This document shows, one piece after another, positions 45,755 through 64,000 of a stretch of DNA of 64,000 nt (positions are counted from its first letter, which is position 1; every line of letters starts with the position of its first letter). The translations under genes and the position numbers were made by a program. Source of the stretch: Dipteris shenzhenensis (taxonomy: Eukaryota; Polypodiophyta; Polypodiopsida; Gleicheniales); the NCBI GenBank assembly GCA_047967505.1, contig CM106541.1, one strand, 5' to 3'. The notes below the pieces were generated by a model, which saw only the letters and a program-made list of their open reading frames with translations, was not told where the DNA came from and made no database searches.

Positions 45755-46425
45755 TGCGTATAATAGCGCGTCTATAGATGTGGCTATTTATTTCCAAAAA
45801 CATAGTAGATGCATCTACAGACGTGCTCTTAGACGTGCTCTCAGATGCATCTATAGACGCGCTCCAACAGATGGACTATTCTAAAAACTCGAAAAGGACA
45901 TGCGCCCAACACAGAAGCACAACACTAGTACCAAAAACATTCGTTTCTTGGATACGACAAAGGACGAATCCAAAGAGAGCAACTTTCAAAGAAGATCAAC
46001 CGTAAGGAGACTTACCTTGGATAGAGGTATGGAAGCTTCTTGTCCTTCTTCAAAGCTGCTTCTCTTTCTTCTCTTCTTTGTTCACCCTTTGCTTCTCTTT
46101 CTTCTCTTCCTTGTTCACTCTCTTCTCTTGTGTGCTTGGAGAATGTGTGCTTGGAGATGATTGTGTAAGCTTGGAGATAAGTGTGGGTGCTTGGAGATAA
46201 ATGTGGATGCTCGAAACTGTGTCTATTAATAGCAAAGCAAGCTGTGCAACACAAAAAGTATGTGAAGAAAAGCAACCGCACTAAAAGTAGGTTTGAAAAT
46301 CACATCTATAAGTGCATCTAATTGCATGTCTATAACACGGTTTAGACGCACCTATAGACGTGTACCACAGAACAGATGCAATTTTAGACGTGGTATTAGA
46401 CGTGCCACAAAGATTTAAGATTAAA
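45755..46425. repeat. Central clusters of TAGACGC motifs between divergent genes
   Basis: The motif seen at the element ends recurs at 45765-45870 (TCTATAGATG, CATCTACAGACG, TAGACGTGCTC, CATCTATAGACG) and at 46300-46410. They lie in the space between the minus-strand PTTA-like gene (start 45181) and the plus-strand TNP2-like gene (start about 46470). A shared regulatory region bound by the element's own protein is a reasonable inference. Confidence 0.6.
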
Positions 46426-46469
46426 TATGTGATACAAGAGCAAATTTTTTGGGTTGTTTATTTGTAGGA

Positions 46470-48083
46470 TGTCTTCATCTTCAACAAGTAGCTCTAGTAA
46501 GGATGAATCCCTTCGTATCCACCATCGCGAAATGTGGTTGGAGCAAAAATCAAATGTATGTGTGGTCGATGTCAAGGAAACATATATCATGCACACAGGA
46601 TTACACTCAATCACATCTCAAAGTATGGAGAATGGGATGCGACCGTAAACATGGTAAGTGTTAAAGAGTTAAGGTTGATTGAGATACCTATGGGTGTTCA
46701 TATGTTTGAGTTATGATCCCGTTTTAATTTGATACAGGATGCATTGCCACACCCGCATATGTTGCCCTATGCTGCATATGGTAAAAGAGTCACTTGTATA
46801 TATTTATGATTTCTTGTTGATGTGGATAGCTCTCTCCCACAACTATGTAGAGATGATGAAGAACTAAGGATGACCTCTATTGTGCCTCAAGGGAAAGGAC
46901 GCAACAAAGTAATAGACACGGAGTTGCTTAATAATATCAACCTCTATTGCGTGCTTAATAGTGATGTGATGAAAAGATGTATGAGGATGCAAAGGCAAGA
47001 AGACAAGAAGAAAGGGCCCTCTTTCGTACACACCACGGATCTCGTGTGCCATACCCTTAGTATCTAAGAGCACTTCCAAAGTATATTCATGTGGATTGGC
47101 TACTTGACGAAATGGAGAAAGTAGAGAAAGACGAGGGGATGCATATCACAATGGAAGAATGGGAGTATGCTAGGGGATGCATGAGCAAGGTCAGTATATA
47201 GAATATTATGCATAAGTTAGGAGCTTTCAATAATTTAGATTGCTTATTTAATTGATTTTGTCTTGGTGTAGTGCACTATGTTCAATGCTATATGGTGTGA
47301 GGGCAAGCATTTTTGAACACAACGGATTGATGATAAGAGAAACACACAAGATTGCGGCGTCATTGCTAGCTTTGAGGGAGCCAATGGAGCCATGGATGAT
47401 TATTGTGGCACAATCCAAGATATTATTAAGCTTGACTTTTGACGCTTCTTTGTGTATGCTTTGGATGTAAAGTGGTTTAAGGGCATGGTGGAAAGAGGCC
47501 CTAATGCAACAATCAAATGCCATGCAAGTGGCTTTGTAACTATTGACTCCACAAAGTTTTAGCAAAGTAAGAAGGACACACTAGTACTACCACAACAATG
47601 TGAACTAGTACTACCACAACAATGTGAACAAGTACTATATACACATATAAAAATACTCACTTTTAAATATTTGATACCTTCGATGCAAGGAAAATAACAT
47701 GATTGTATTTGTGTTTGAATTAGGTTGTCTATCAACCAATGGTGGATAATAATAGATGGTGGCATGTCATACTTATTATACCATGTTCCAAAGTGATATA
47801 TAGTACATTTACTAATATGGAGTGTATGTAGAATTATCATGGCGATGGAGGTGATGATGATCGTGATATGAGAGAGGAGGATGATCATGAGATAGGAGAC
47901 ACAGATATTGAGGCCATTACTTGTGAGGACGAGCCTACCATTGGTGATGCTGATTTCAATGAGCACATGAGTAGCACAAGTAGTAGTGGGTTGAATGTAT
48001 TTGTAGATCTAAACACTTGTTTGGATTTTGAAGTAGATAGCTTGGTAAGGGTTGATCTCATTGAGGATGAAATTGAATCATAG
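46470..48083 (+). pseudogene. TNP2-type CACTA transposase remnant, core missing
   Basis: The first exon opens MSSSSTSSSSKDES. After a frame change (probable small damage) it reads CMCGRCQG...HISKYGEWDAT, like the transposase-associated domain. Then DALPHPHMLPYAAYG; DDEELRMTSIVPQGKGRNK with NINLYCVLNSDVMKRCM; and about 47370-47560 DDYCGTIQDIIKLDF..FFVYALDVKWFKG and ASGFVTIDSTKF, matching the DUF4216 pattern (YYG.(L/I)..I.EL...). It ends with NRWWHVILIIPCSKVIYS and a long acidic tail closing at 48083. The catalytic Transposase_21 core is absent, so the protein could not transpose the element. Confidence 0.65.
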
Positions 48084-48289
48084 CCCATCATTGATATTGG
48101 CAAAACTATTTTACATATTGTCTCATTCTCCTCACCTCACTTAATTTTTGTATATGTGGATTTGCAAAAAAGCATTGATGTTTTTGTTAAAATTATGTGC
48201 TTTGGTAATCATGGGCAACGTTTGGAAAGCAGTGATGTACATTTACGAGCCTACACCAAAATCTCACTTTCTGTATTCTCTGTTTTGCA

Positions 48290-48511
48290 TCTAAATACGC
48301 ATCTAATTCTCAGTGTAGACGCACTAATAGATGCGCTAATACACGTGCAAATAGATGCGTTGTTAGAGGCAGTGTTAGATGTGCCCATATTTTCTCAGTG
48401 TAGACGTGCTAATAGATTCGTCAATACACGCGCAAATAGATGCACCCGTAATTTCTCTATTCAAGCAATGCCTATAGATGCACCCGCTATTTTGTGCGTC
48501 TATCAAGTGCG
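48290..48511. repeat. Right subterminal repeat cluster of CACTA-like element
   Basis: Dense TAGACGC, TAGATGCG and GCGTCTA motifs in both orientations directly inside the right terminal inverted repeat. Confidence 0.75.
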
Positions 48512-48536
48512 TCTATAGTTGCTTTGTGTTGTTGTG
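48512..48536 (-). repeat. Right terminal inverted repeat of CACTA-like element
   Basis: Reverse complement of the left terminus with three mismatches. Followed by ACT, completing the target duplication. Confidence 0.85.
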
Positions 48537-48539
48537 ACT

Positions 48540-49337
48540 TGACCTATGAAAACAAATACACATCCCACTGAACCTATCTACACAACTCTAGCAACATGCT
48601 ATCCATTTAGGCCTTGCAATAATAATTGTGTGTGAAACCTGACTCCCACTAGCCCTTTTTGCTTAGACTCTTAAGTTCGACATGCAACATTTATATGCAA
48701 GATCCATCTAGCTTCTTCTTTTGGAATAGTAGAGAACTTGCATGTCAAGTGTATAATAATGGCATCGTATTAGAGGAACGGCTATCCTTGCTACTCCTTT
48801 TCTTATGAGCTATTTAGATATCACTGTCGGGGTTCAAGTAGAAAAAATATGATTGTCATGACGTGAGTTTAGCAGAAGGATAATTTTAAATTGTAATTTT
48901 CATAAAAATATATTTACCAAGGGGTATCATTAAAAAAAGTTATAGATTTATATAGAAAAAGCATGTCTTTTAATCACATAACACTCACAGACAAAGGATT
49001 TAAAAAATGGGGCTTGAATGCACATGATATGTAGGGCTTATATATAGTGACTCCTCGAGGCCTGACTAGATGCAAGAACCTCGCTCACCTCACCATTAAT
49101 GACCTTTATCATCGAATTACATGCTTCACCTTACCAATGGAAATGAATCATCCCTACGAGGATGCTTCAACCTTACTCATTGGCATGGAGTGATTGATGC
49201 ACTGCTAGCTCCCTAATTAGATGTGTTCATCATGCATTGAGGTTGTCGCTCGATGGGTTGGGCATGCACCAGGATAAACTCATGACCTCTTCAAGTATGT
49301 TGCTTCTAAATATAAAGCACATGTGCTCATTATCGGC
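48540..49337. other. Intergenic, nothing recognised
   Basis: AT-rich region between the CACTA-like element and the foldback upstream of the Hint gene. No gene signal. Confidence 0.35.
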
Positions 49338-49735
49338 CAACCTTGGTTCTACCATCGCGTTGGGTTGACTTTACAATTTTTGAACAAAAGAGATCACATA
49401 TGATATGGGCCAACCTTGGTTCTTTTATAGCTTTGGGTTGACCTTGACATAATTGGACAAAAGATTTCATTAATGTAGGTTAAACAAGGTGGTAGGAGTA
49501 TGGGCGGCACCCTTCCACGAGAGGGTGCCTTCTCTCACTCCTACCACCTTTGTTTGACCCGCAACATTTTGTCCAATATGGCAAGGTCAACCCAAAGCTA
49601 TGAAAGAACCAAGGTTGGCTGATATCATATGTGATTTCTTTTGTCGAGTGATATCAAAGGACCCATGTAATTTATATGATTTCTTTTGTCGAGTTATAGT
49701 ATGTCAAGTTCAACCCAAAGCTATCAAAGAAATCA
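49338..49735. mobile_element. Foldback element upstream of the Hint gene
   Basis: Inner arms 49386-49500 and 49530-49642 are reverse complements with few mismatches (for example GGTGGTAGGAGT / ACTCCTACCACC, GGGTTGACCTTG / CAAGGTCAACCC). A more diverged outer pair (GTTGGGTTGACTTT near 49360, AAGTTCAACCCAA near 49708) extends the palindrome. The centre is a tight hairpin, GGCACCCTTCCACGAGAGGGTGCC. It ends about 130 bp before the ATG of the Hint gene, so it lies in or beside its promoter. Confidence 0.8.
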
Positions 49736-49806
49736 TATTTTGGCAATCCAACTGAAAGAATTGGAGTGGCCGGCATTTTGCCGTCCTAAGATTCGTGGAT
49801 CTTGGC

Positions 49807-49814
49807 TATTTATA
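49807..49814 (+). promoter_or_regulatory. Probable TATA box of the Hint gene
   Basis: TATTTATA lies 54 bp upstream of the ATG at 49868, a spacing that leaves room for a short 5' UTR. Assigned by position and sequence only. Confidence 0.5.
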
Positions 49815-49867
49815 CGTGAAGTGGTCTGCCTCGTTAAAAATCAACGAGCTACTTGATCGCTGACAGT

Positions 49868-57336
<7,469 letters not shown>

Positions 57337-57666
57337 ATATTGATAAATTTTCACCTTCATTGCAAACTCATCCACACCAACTTAGTTATGAAATTGTTGC
57401 ATGAATTGCATATTGTAGAAATACAATAGATTGTTTGGAGAAAATTGGGTATCCTCTATGAAGAGAAAATTAAAGGTTACTTTCAAATTTGTCCTTCATA
57501 TCCCTTTATCAAGCTAGTATCTCCAATAGCTTTGTAACTCAACATTAAATATGCAAAAAAAGTTGGCTTTGGTGGTGTTATGCAAACTCACCTAAGAGTC
57601 TACTATTGTTTTTCAATTTTACAATGTTCATTTTTTATAATTATGACAATAAATCAACATCATTAC
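57337..57666 (+). other. 3' flank of the Hint gene
   Basis: Likely includes the 3' UTR. An AATAAA at 57648-57653 is a possible polyadenylation signal. No other coding sequence. Confidence 0.35.
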
Positions 57667-60600
57667 TATGGAGCATTGTGTCCCTCCTTGTCTTGTCTCT
57701 TGCAAACCAACAACAACAATTCCTATGTGAAAGTGTCACTTAGACATATTGAATTACTATAGCTTTTGTGTTTACACTTGGATATGTTTTTGATATTGTT
57801 TACTTGTAAAGTAGCTTCACATGCAACTAGTTTTCCTAGATGAAACAAGATGCTAATGTTATGTGCCAAATTCAATGATCATGGCAATGGTGGAGTGTTT
57901 TCCATAAATATCCAAGATCCAATATTACCATTTCCAAACACTATGAATTTGTATGTCATCCTTGTGAACCATAACTTCTTTTGTTCTAATTCAATCTTGT
58001 CAATTGTGTGTATCGTATCAACTTGTGAGTTTGATTTATTAGATTCCATTGCTTGCATATACATAGGAAAAATTATTTTAAACTTATACCTAGCTCTATT
58101 AATGAGAAAATGGATTTGGAAATTGTGGGATTAAGAACTATGATCAAATGCTAACTCTAGCCTTAACTCACCTACCATGATGTTGGAGGCTTGAGGAAAT
58201 AATCATTATTCTTTTACTCTTATACCTAGCTCTATTAATGAGAAAATGGATTTGGAAATTGTGGGATTAAGAACTATGGTCAATTGCTAACTCTAGCCCT
58301 AACTCACCTACCATGATGTTGGATAATTGAGGAAATAATCATTCAACAATGGTAAACACCTTGGTGAGATGATTTGACGTTACTTTATGACATATGAAAC
58401 CATGGGAGTTATTGGCTGAAGAAGGCATCTATAGGTAACCTCACGTGTGTGGCCACCATGATGGAGGTTATCATTAGATCCTCGAGAGAAAAAATTTTCA
58501 TCAATAGAGGTGCAAGGAGGTAATATAATCTCTAAACTATCCCATAAAATGACTTGTTTATAGGTTGGGGAATAGGCAATGGTGATCGTATCCTAGATGA
58601 TGCTACGGTAAGCAAATGATGACCTAGAATTATGGGCTACAACAAAATGCCATGAAAAGGCATGAAACCCTTTTTAGGATCAACATGAGTAGTGTGCCAA
58701 GTTATGATACAGGATCCATTCTCTTTTATATATGTGGCTTCAAGAGGGACGTGGATAATATATAGCTCACCCCTACTATTTCACCATACCACACATGATG
58801 GTGTTTTCCCACACTATTTGTGGGCAATCTTGGTACAATTATTATCTTAGACCTCATATGTATAGAGGATGCCATACTATTAATTTGAGTAATAAGGTTA
58901 TAGATTTTGATGTTCTAAATTGTAAATATACTATCATTTTATATTCCCATACTTTTACGCATTCTTGTATATGCCACTTCCATCTATACTATCTATCTAT
59001 AGTTTTCCCTATTTTGACTCCAAGATCTGAGTCTATGGAGCATTGTGTCACTCCTTGTCTTGTCTCTTGCAAACCAACAACAACAATTCCTACGTGAAAG
59101 TGTCACTTAGACATATTGAATTACTATAGCTTTTGTGTTTACACTTGGATATGTTTTTTATATTGTTTACTTATGAAGTAGCTTCACAAATGTCACCCGC
59201 CCAATCACTAGCACAGAAACTTCCCAACTCAATGCCTTTGGTATAAGTCTAGTCTTGGAGCTTGCGCTCCCTCTTGTATGTATGAAACCTCTTCTTCTCC
59301 CTTCCAAGATCCCATCCCATTTCCAAACACTATGAATTTGTATGCCATCCTTGTGAACTATAACTTCTCCTTTTGTTCTAATTCAATCTTGTCAATTGTG
59401 TGTATCTTATCAACTTGTGAGTTTGATTTATTAGATTCCATTGCTTGCATATACATATGAAAAATTATTTTAAACTTATACCTAGCTCTATTAATGAGAA
59501 AATGGATTTGGAAATTGTGGGATTAAGAGCTATGATCAATTGCTAACTCTAGCCTTAACTCACCTACCATGATGTTGGAGGCTTGAGGAGGGCTTGAGGA
59601 AATAATCATTATTCTTTTACTCTTATATCCTTCTCTATTAATGAGAAGATGGATTTGGAAATTGTGGGATTAAGAACTATGATCAATTGCTAACTCTAGC
59701 CTTAACTCACCTACCATGATGTTGGAGGATTGAGGAAATAATCATTCAACAATGGTAAACACCTTGGTGAGATGATTTGACATTACTGTATGACATATGA
59801 AACCATGGGAGTTATTGGCTAAAGAAGGCATCTATAGGTAAGCTCATGTGTGGCCACCATGATGGAGGTTATCATTAGATCCTTGATAGAAAAATTTTTC
59901 ATCAATAGGGGTGCAAGGAGGTAATATACTCTCTAAAGTATCCATAAAATGACTTGTTTATAGGTTGGGGAATAGCCAATCGTCATCTTATCCTAGATGA
60001 TGCTATGGTAAGCAAATGATGACCTAGAATCATGAGCAACAGCAAAATGCCATGAAAAGGCATGAAACCCTTTTTAGGATCAACATGAGTAGTGTGCCAA
60101 GTTATGATACAGGATCCATTCAAGTTTTATATATGTGGGCTCCAAGAGGAAGGTGGATGATGATCTTTTGTTAATTCCTATTGATGGGTACCTTCAAATT
60201 ACCTACTACTTTGTTTATCACTAGTCATTTCATTGACATCAAGTCACATGTTATGAGGGAATTATCATTCCCCTTACCCATGGCATCTGTGAGTGGAACA
60301 ACCAACTCATAGCTCTATAAGGATAGAGTACATTGCATTGATCACTTTGATGTTCACTTTATTGATTGTATTAGTCTAGAAAAAAAATAAGATTCTTGAT
60401 ATATATAGCTCACTTCTACTATTTCACCATACCACACATGATGGTGTTTTCCCACACTAGTTGTGGGCAATCTTGGTATGATTATTATCTTAGACCTCAT
60501 ATGTATGGAGGATGCCATACTATTAATTTGAGTAATAAAGTTATAGATTTTGATGTTCTAAATTGTAAATATACTATCATTGTATATTCTCATACTTCTA

Positions 60601-60676
60601 GGCATTCTTGTATATGCCACTTCCATCTATACTATCTATCTATAGTTTTCCCTATTTTGACTCCAAGATCTGAGTC
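57667..60676. repeat. Large tandem duplication, units of 1,367 and 1,643 bp
   Basis: Copy A (57667-59033) and copy B (59034-60676) both start TATGGAGCATTGTGTC and end CCAAGATCTGAGTC. They share long blocks throughout (CAACAACAACAATTCCTA, ATGAGAAAATGGATTTGG, ACTATCTATCTATAGTTTTCC). Copy B has an extra segment at about 60150-60390 and other indels. Each copy also contains an internal duplication of about 130-150 bp (CTCTATTAATGAGAA(A/G)ATGG). Non-coding. Confidence 0.9.
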
Positions 60677-60869
60677 TATTTTAGTATGAGACTCTAGGTA
60701 AGGTAGAGGGTTCTCTATACTTTGGTATCCATGGAATTTATGTAAAATTAAGTATATGTAATTGAGTTTTTGGTCCAAACACTAGGAATTTTGGCAAAAC
60801 TCATTTGTAATATTCAGGGTTTAAAAATGATAAACTATCATTTGTCAAGTTTAATTTGACTACTACGGC

Positions 60870-61225
60870 GATGTGCAACACTCGTACATTTGGGTGAAAG
60901 GGAGTTGTTAAAGCAACTCTACCTATACTAAAATTACGTGTAGCACCTTAGGATCGATCTGTGAGAAGATGGGGTCTAATGAATGGCAGTTGTTGATGGT
61001 TGCCAATGTTTGTATCTAGTTATTGACATTGCTTTGTGAGTCATCTGCTATGGCATGCTATTGCAAGGGAGCTGATTTGCTTGAGATTGTTGTTGAAGTT
61101 GTGTCATCCAACGGTCTAGGCACAATTGGTTTAATAGCTCCTATCCCCACATTCACCCTAATTGCAATGTCTAGATTCTAGATTGTCAGTCTATCAGTTC
61201 CCCAGTCATGGAGGACTGATGCTTC
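60870..61225 (-). pseudogene. Degraded downstream part of gypsy-type pol
   Basis: Continues the minus-strand frame after LLGRPWL with ASVLHDWGTDRLTI and VGIGAIKPIVPRP before many stops. No reverse-transcriptase motif was found. Confidence 0.4.
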
Positions 61226-61790
61226 CTATAACCAAGGACGTCCCAGTAAGATTTGATAGGATTTTTTGGGGAGATCCAAGATTGTGAATTGAAGGGAAAA
61301 GCAGACTCCTGCGATCTTCATGGACATGCCATTCACTATCCCCAAGGGTTTAGCCCGTGCTCCGTGAATCATCGGTAAGGCGTATGTTAAAATTAGCCTT
61401 TTGCATTGGTGGGAGACCCCATTCTTTGTAGAGCTCCTTGGATAGGACATTTACACCTACTCCACCATCCACTATGGCTTGGAATTCATTATATGCCTTA
61501 TGGATCAAAGGCACAGTAATGTTGCGTATGTCATCTCTCTCACCCATTCACATAGGGATATCTTCAATGTCATTCATAGGTGGAGGAGGATTTGCGAGTT
61601 CAACCCATCCTTTGAAACTCTCCCAGAGATTGGGACAGTTTCGTAGAAGGATTCCGATGGGAATTGACATAGGGCAACTCAAGATGCTAGAGAGTGCGGC
61701 TCCTTCAAGTTGACATGGCGGTACATTCTGTTGTGGAGCTTGTTGTTGGAACAAAGGCTCGAGTACAGTATCATTACTTTGTGGGGCCAA
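61226..61790 (-). pseudogene. Retropepsin-like protease of a gypsy-type element
   Basis: Minus strand: HKAYNEFQAIVDGGVGVNVL, where DGG stands in place of the usual DSG/DTG catalytic triad. Then, after a frame change, RAKPLGIVNGMSMKIAG, FTILDLPKKSYQILLGRPWL. The flap and LLGRPWL end are typical of putative aspartyl proteases of plant Ty3/gypsy elements. Confidence 0.75.
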
Positions 61791-62620
61791 GTCTTGGATT
61801 GGCTTCTCAGCCTCAAATGAACTTGTTTCTCAACCTCAAAGTGGGCTTGTTCCTTTTGTACCCATTGTTGAAGTGCCTGAAAACGAGTATTCTCCACCTC
61901 TGCATTTGGGTATGGAGCTTCTTTCATTTGAGGCTCGAGAGTTGATGTGGATGAGCTCGGCTGCTCATTGCTTGGCGGAGGTGGAGGCACTTGTGCTTTC
62001 TTTTCTAGAAGTCGCTTTGGTTGGATTGGAATGTTAGGGTCCTTGGTGGCCTCTTTCTGTTGGCATGTAATTACATTTACATGTGATTTTACACTTGCCG
62101 GACCCAGACTTTGATGGTCCATCCCAATGATGCTGATGGGGACGTCAGGCTTAACCTCTGTTTGTTCTGGGATCTTATTTTTCATGGGACAATCCATGCA
62201 TGCATGCCCTATGCCACAATCTCTGCAGAGTGGTTGGAAAGTAGCTAGGCTACCATGATGAGGGCACTCTGTGATCTTGTGATTTTCTCCACAACCGTAG
62301 CACTTGATTGGTGCTCAAAATGTGCTAGGTCATACTTGATTTGTATAACCTGGTATTAGACCCTCTGCACCTTCTACATAGTACCATTGTGTACTCTGTT
62401 TCATACTCTTCCTGAGGAGCTGGGCTTGGTGCTCTTGGATATGGTCGTGGATTCGGATTCCTGAGTAGTTGTGGGACTTGTGTTTGAACGGGAACATGAT
62501 TTAGCCTCAGAGCTAGGGGCGCTTATGCAAGTGCCAGTTGCCTGTATACTGGCATGGGTGCCACTTGGTATTGTGGAGGTCGAGGCAGATTGTTGCACAT
62601 GTTGAAGATGCAACTGATCT
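61791..62620 (-). pseudogene. Gag linker and zinc knuckles of a gypsy-type element
   Basis: Near 62303-62190 on the minus strand: CYGCGENHKITEC (CX2CX4HX4C), then CRDCGIGHACMDC (CX2CX3HX4C, one residue short in the middle). A Pro/Gln/Glu-rich linker with QVPPPPPS follows. Twin knuckles between gag and protease fit Ty3/gypsy nucleocapsid order. Confidence 0.75.
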
Positions 62621-63345
62621 CATCATGGCCGCCGATGATGCAGATATGGCACCACAACCGTGGCAGTGGATTTGCTTGTGCAGTGATCCTGGCTCTGAGG
62701 ACCGGGCACTCATTTGCTGTATGATTTGCCAGGCAGTGTGGACACCATACATTTTCTCACCGTGGATATGTTTGAGTTGGCGGCTGAGACAAGTGGAGTT
62801 TTTGATCCATGGCCTGCATCATGTCTTCTTTCAGCTTCATGGTCATGGCCTCTAGGCGATCTTCATTGGATGTTTCGGCAATGGACTTGGATTTGCCTTT
62901 TTTGGAGTGCTTATCTCGGGTAATAGATCTGTTGTCATCACTGCTAGTGTTTGAGTCAGTCATGCCATCCTCGATGTCAATGGCTGTTGCATGAGTAGCA
63001 CGCATGAGTAGCACTGAATGTTTCATAGCTGCTTATCTTTTTCATATCCTTTCGGATTTTCTTTCTGATTCTTGCAATGAACCATGCCATGAGGTACTTT
63101 GCATCTGGGCATGGGACACATTTGGTGATTAATCGTTTCATCTTAGCTAGGTACGTGTGTACATGTTCTCTCCGGTCTTGTTTAGTCTTGCTGAGTTGGA
63201 GAGCGGGATCATCTTGTAGACTTTCCATTTGAAAGCATCGTTTGAATTCGGTTTGAAGTAGTTTCCATGTGGCGCGTTCTTCCACAACAAGGTCTAGGTA
63301 CCATTCAGATGCTTCATTAGTTAAGGCCATGAAAGAGTGGAGAGA
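62621..63345 (-). pseudogene. Retrotransposon gag domain of a gypsy-type element
   Basis: Minus strand from about 63330: LTNEASEWYLDLVVEERATW, KLLQTEFKRCFQ, LSKTKQDRREHVHTYLAKMK and YLMAWFIARIRKKIRKDM. This is the A..WY..L.....W..L...F...F pattern of the retrotransposon gag family (PF03732). The upstream end is replaced by the GA-rich tract. Confidence 0.75.
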
Positions 63346-63386
63346 GAAAAGAGAGAGGGGGGATGATAGAGAGAGGGGGGGTAAGG

Positions 63387-63439
<53 letters not shown>

Positions 63440-63606
63440 GGGAGAGAATGAGAGAGAGAGAGAGAGAGAGTGAGAGAGAGAGAGACAGAGACAGAGACAA
63501 AGAGACAGAGTGGAGAGAGAAAAGAGAGAGAGGGGGATGGTAGAGAGAGGGGGTGTAAGGGGGAGAGAGTGGAGAGAGAGAAGAGAGAGAGAGTGAGGCA
63601 GAGAGA
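63346..63606. repeat. GA-rich microsatellite tract
   Basis: (GA)n at about 63388-63434, 63449-63483 and shorter runs. It separates the gypsy gag remnant from the copia LTR. The CT-strand frame that looks continuous with gag is an artefact. Confidence 0.85.
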
Positions 63607-63958
63607 TGTGAAGATAGTGGGAGAGAGGGAAGGAGTCTCACTTGCAGCTTTCTCACATACACAATGGGGGAATACACACAAAGGTGGAGGCTGAAAATAA
63701 TTTTCCTCTTCTTAGTTGTGAAAGCCAAAAGAACTCTAGTACAAAGAAATAGAAGAACCCTATATGTGGGTCTCAAACCAAACTCAGCTAACTAAGATGG
63801 CATACTAACTGAGCCACGAACTAGAGTATATAAGGATAGCTATCATCCAGCTATTATTCATGGGCGGTGTACCAACTGCATCTGTAGCTAACAAGTCAGT
63901 GACATAAATGCACAATGGTCACCCTGGCATATCATGAGTGGAGCTCGATATCTCAACA
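63607..63958 (-). repeat. LTR of a second copy of the nested copia family
   Basis: Same ends (TGTGAAGATAG...ATATCTCAACA) and nearly the same sequence as the LTRs at 38271-38623 and 42709-43057. Confidence 0.93.
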
Positions 63959-64000
63959 CTCCCCCTCGAGCTCAATCCCAATTCTTGCACACCAAGTAGG
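63959..64000 (-). mobile_element. Start of internal region of second copia copy, cut by window end
   Basis: CTCCCCCTCGAGCTC (polypurine tract on the minus strand) followed by sequence equal to 38624-38665. The element continues past 64000. Confidence 0.85.

Larger units (their letters stand above)
38177..48536. mobile_element. CACTA-like DNA transposon with nested copia
   Basis: The left end, CACAACAA(G)ACAAAGCA at 38177, and the right end, whose reverse complement reads CACAACAA(C)ACAAAGCA at 48536, form terminal inverted repeats with 22 of 25 bases matching. A 3-bp ACT duplication flanks them (38174-38176 and 48537-48539), the size typical of CACTA/EnSpm insertion. Both ends are rich in TAGACGC/ATAGATGC subterminal motifs, another hallmark. 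Inside are a minus-strand PTTA-like gene and a plus-strand TNP2-type remnant. Removing the nested copia and its duplicated TSD copy leaves about 5.57 kb. The termini begin CACAA rather than the canonical CACTA. Confidence 0.85.

Noticed and set aside
63320-63776. Minus-strand 151-234 codon frames upstream of the gypsy gag
   Set aside because: Their N-terminal halves are GA-microsatellite translation; only the part below about 63345 has gag similarity.

Overview
The window looks like nuclear DNA of a land plant with a large, repeat-rich genome. Evidence: AT-rich sequence with GT-AG introns, copia and gypsy retrotransposons, a CACTA-like DNA transposon, hAT remnants, foldback elements and long microsatellites. 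There are no operons, bacterial genes or CRISPR arrays. A secreted protein ending in a hedgehog-type Hint domain is not something I know from flowering plants. That makes a fern, lycophyte or bryophyte more likely, but this is inference.

Only two genes look intact. (1) 7230-8180, +: a two-exon, 107-residue stress-responsive A/B-barrel (Dabb) protein of the Arabidopsis HS1/At3g17210 type. (2) 49868-57336, +: an eight-exon, 478-residue gene reconstructed here by splicing. It has a signal peptide, a cysteine-bearing extracellular domain of unknown family, a hydrophobic Gly/Ala-rich segment, then a CFPG junction and a Hint/Hog autoprocessing module, ending in a short hydrophobic tail. Every intron is GT-AG and all phases match. 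This is the most interesting object in the window.

The rest is mostly mobile DNA. 1-6.9 kb: a foldback element, diverged tandem repeats and a pyrimidine-rich block. 9-15 kb: microsatellites and a three-unit 560-570 bp tandem array. 17-22.4 kb: a kinase-like remnant, the end of an LTR with its primer-binding site, and a hAT transposase remnant. 22,961-30,532: a copia element whose LTRs carry CCCTAA arrays, inserted into an older repeat that has an uninterrupted copy at 32.0-32.4 kb. 32.9-33.8 kb: two tandem arrays. 34.8-35.9 kb: a broken transposase-like gene. 38,177-48,536: a CACTA-like element (terminal inverted repeats, 3-bp target duplication, subterminal repeats, two divergent gene remnants). 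A minus-strand copia element (38,271-43,057) with its own 5-bp target duplication is nested inside it.

Downstream of the Hint gene, its 3' flank is tandemly duplicated (57,667-60,676). Then come gypsy-type gag/protease remnants on the minus strand (about 61.1-63.35 kb), a GA-rich tract, and an LTR of the same copia family as the 38-43 kb element, whose body runs off the window end. Coordinates and frames were worked out by eye. No database search or alignment software was used, and no tRNA or rRNA gene was recognised, though I did not scan systematically for them.
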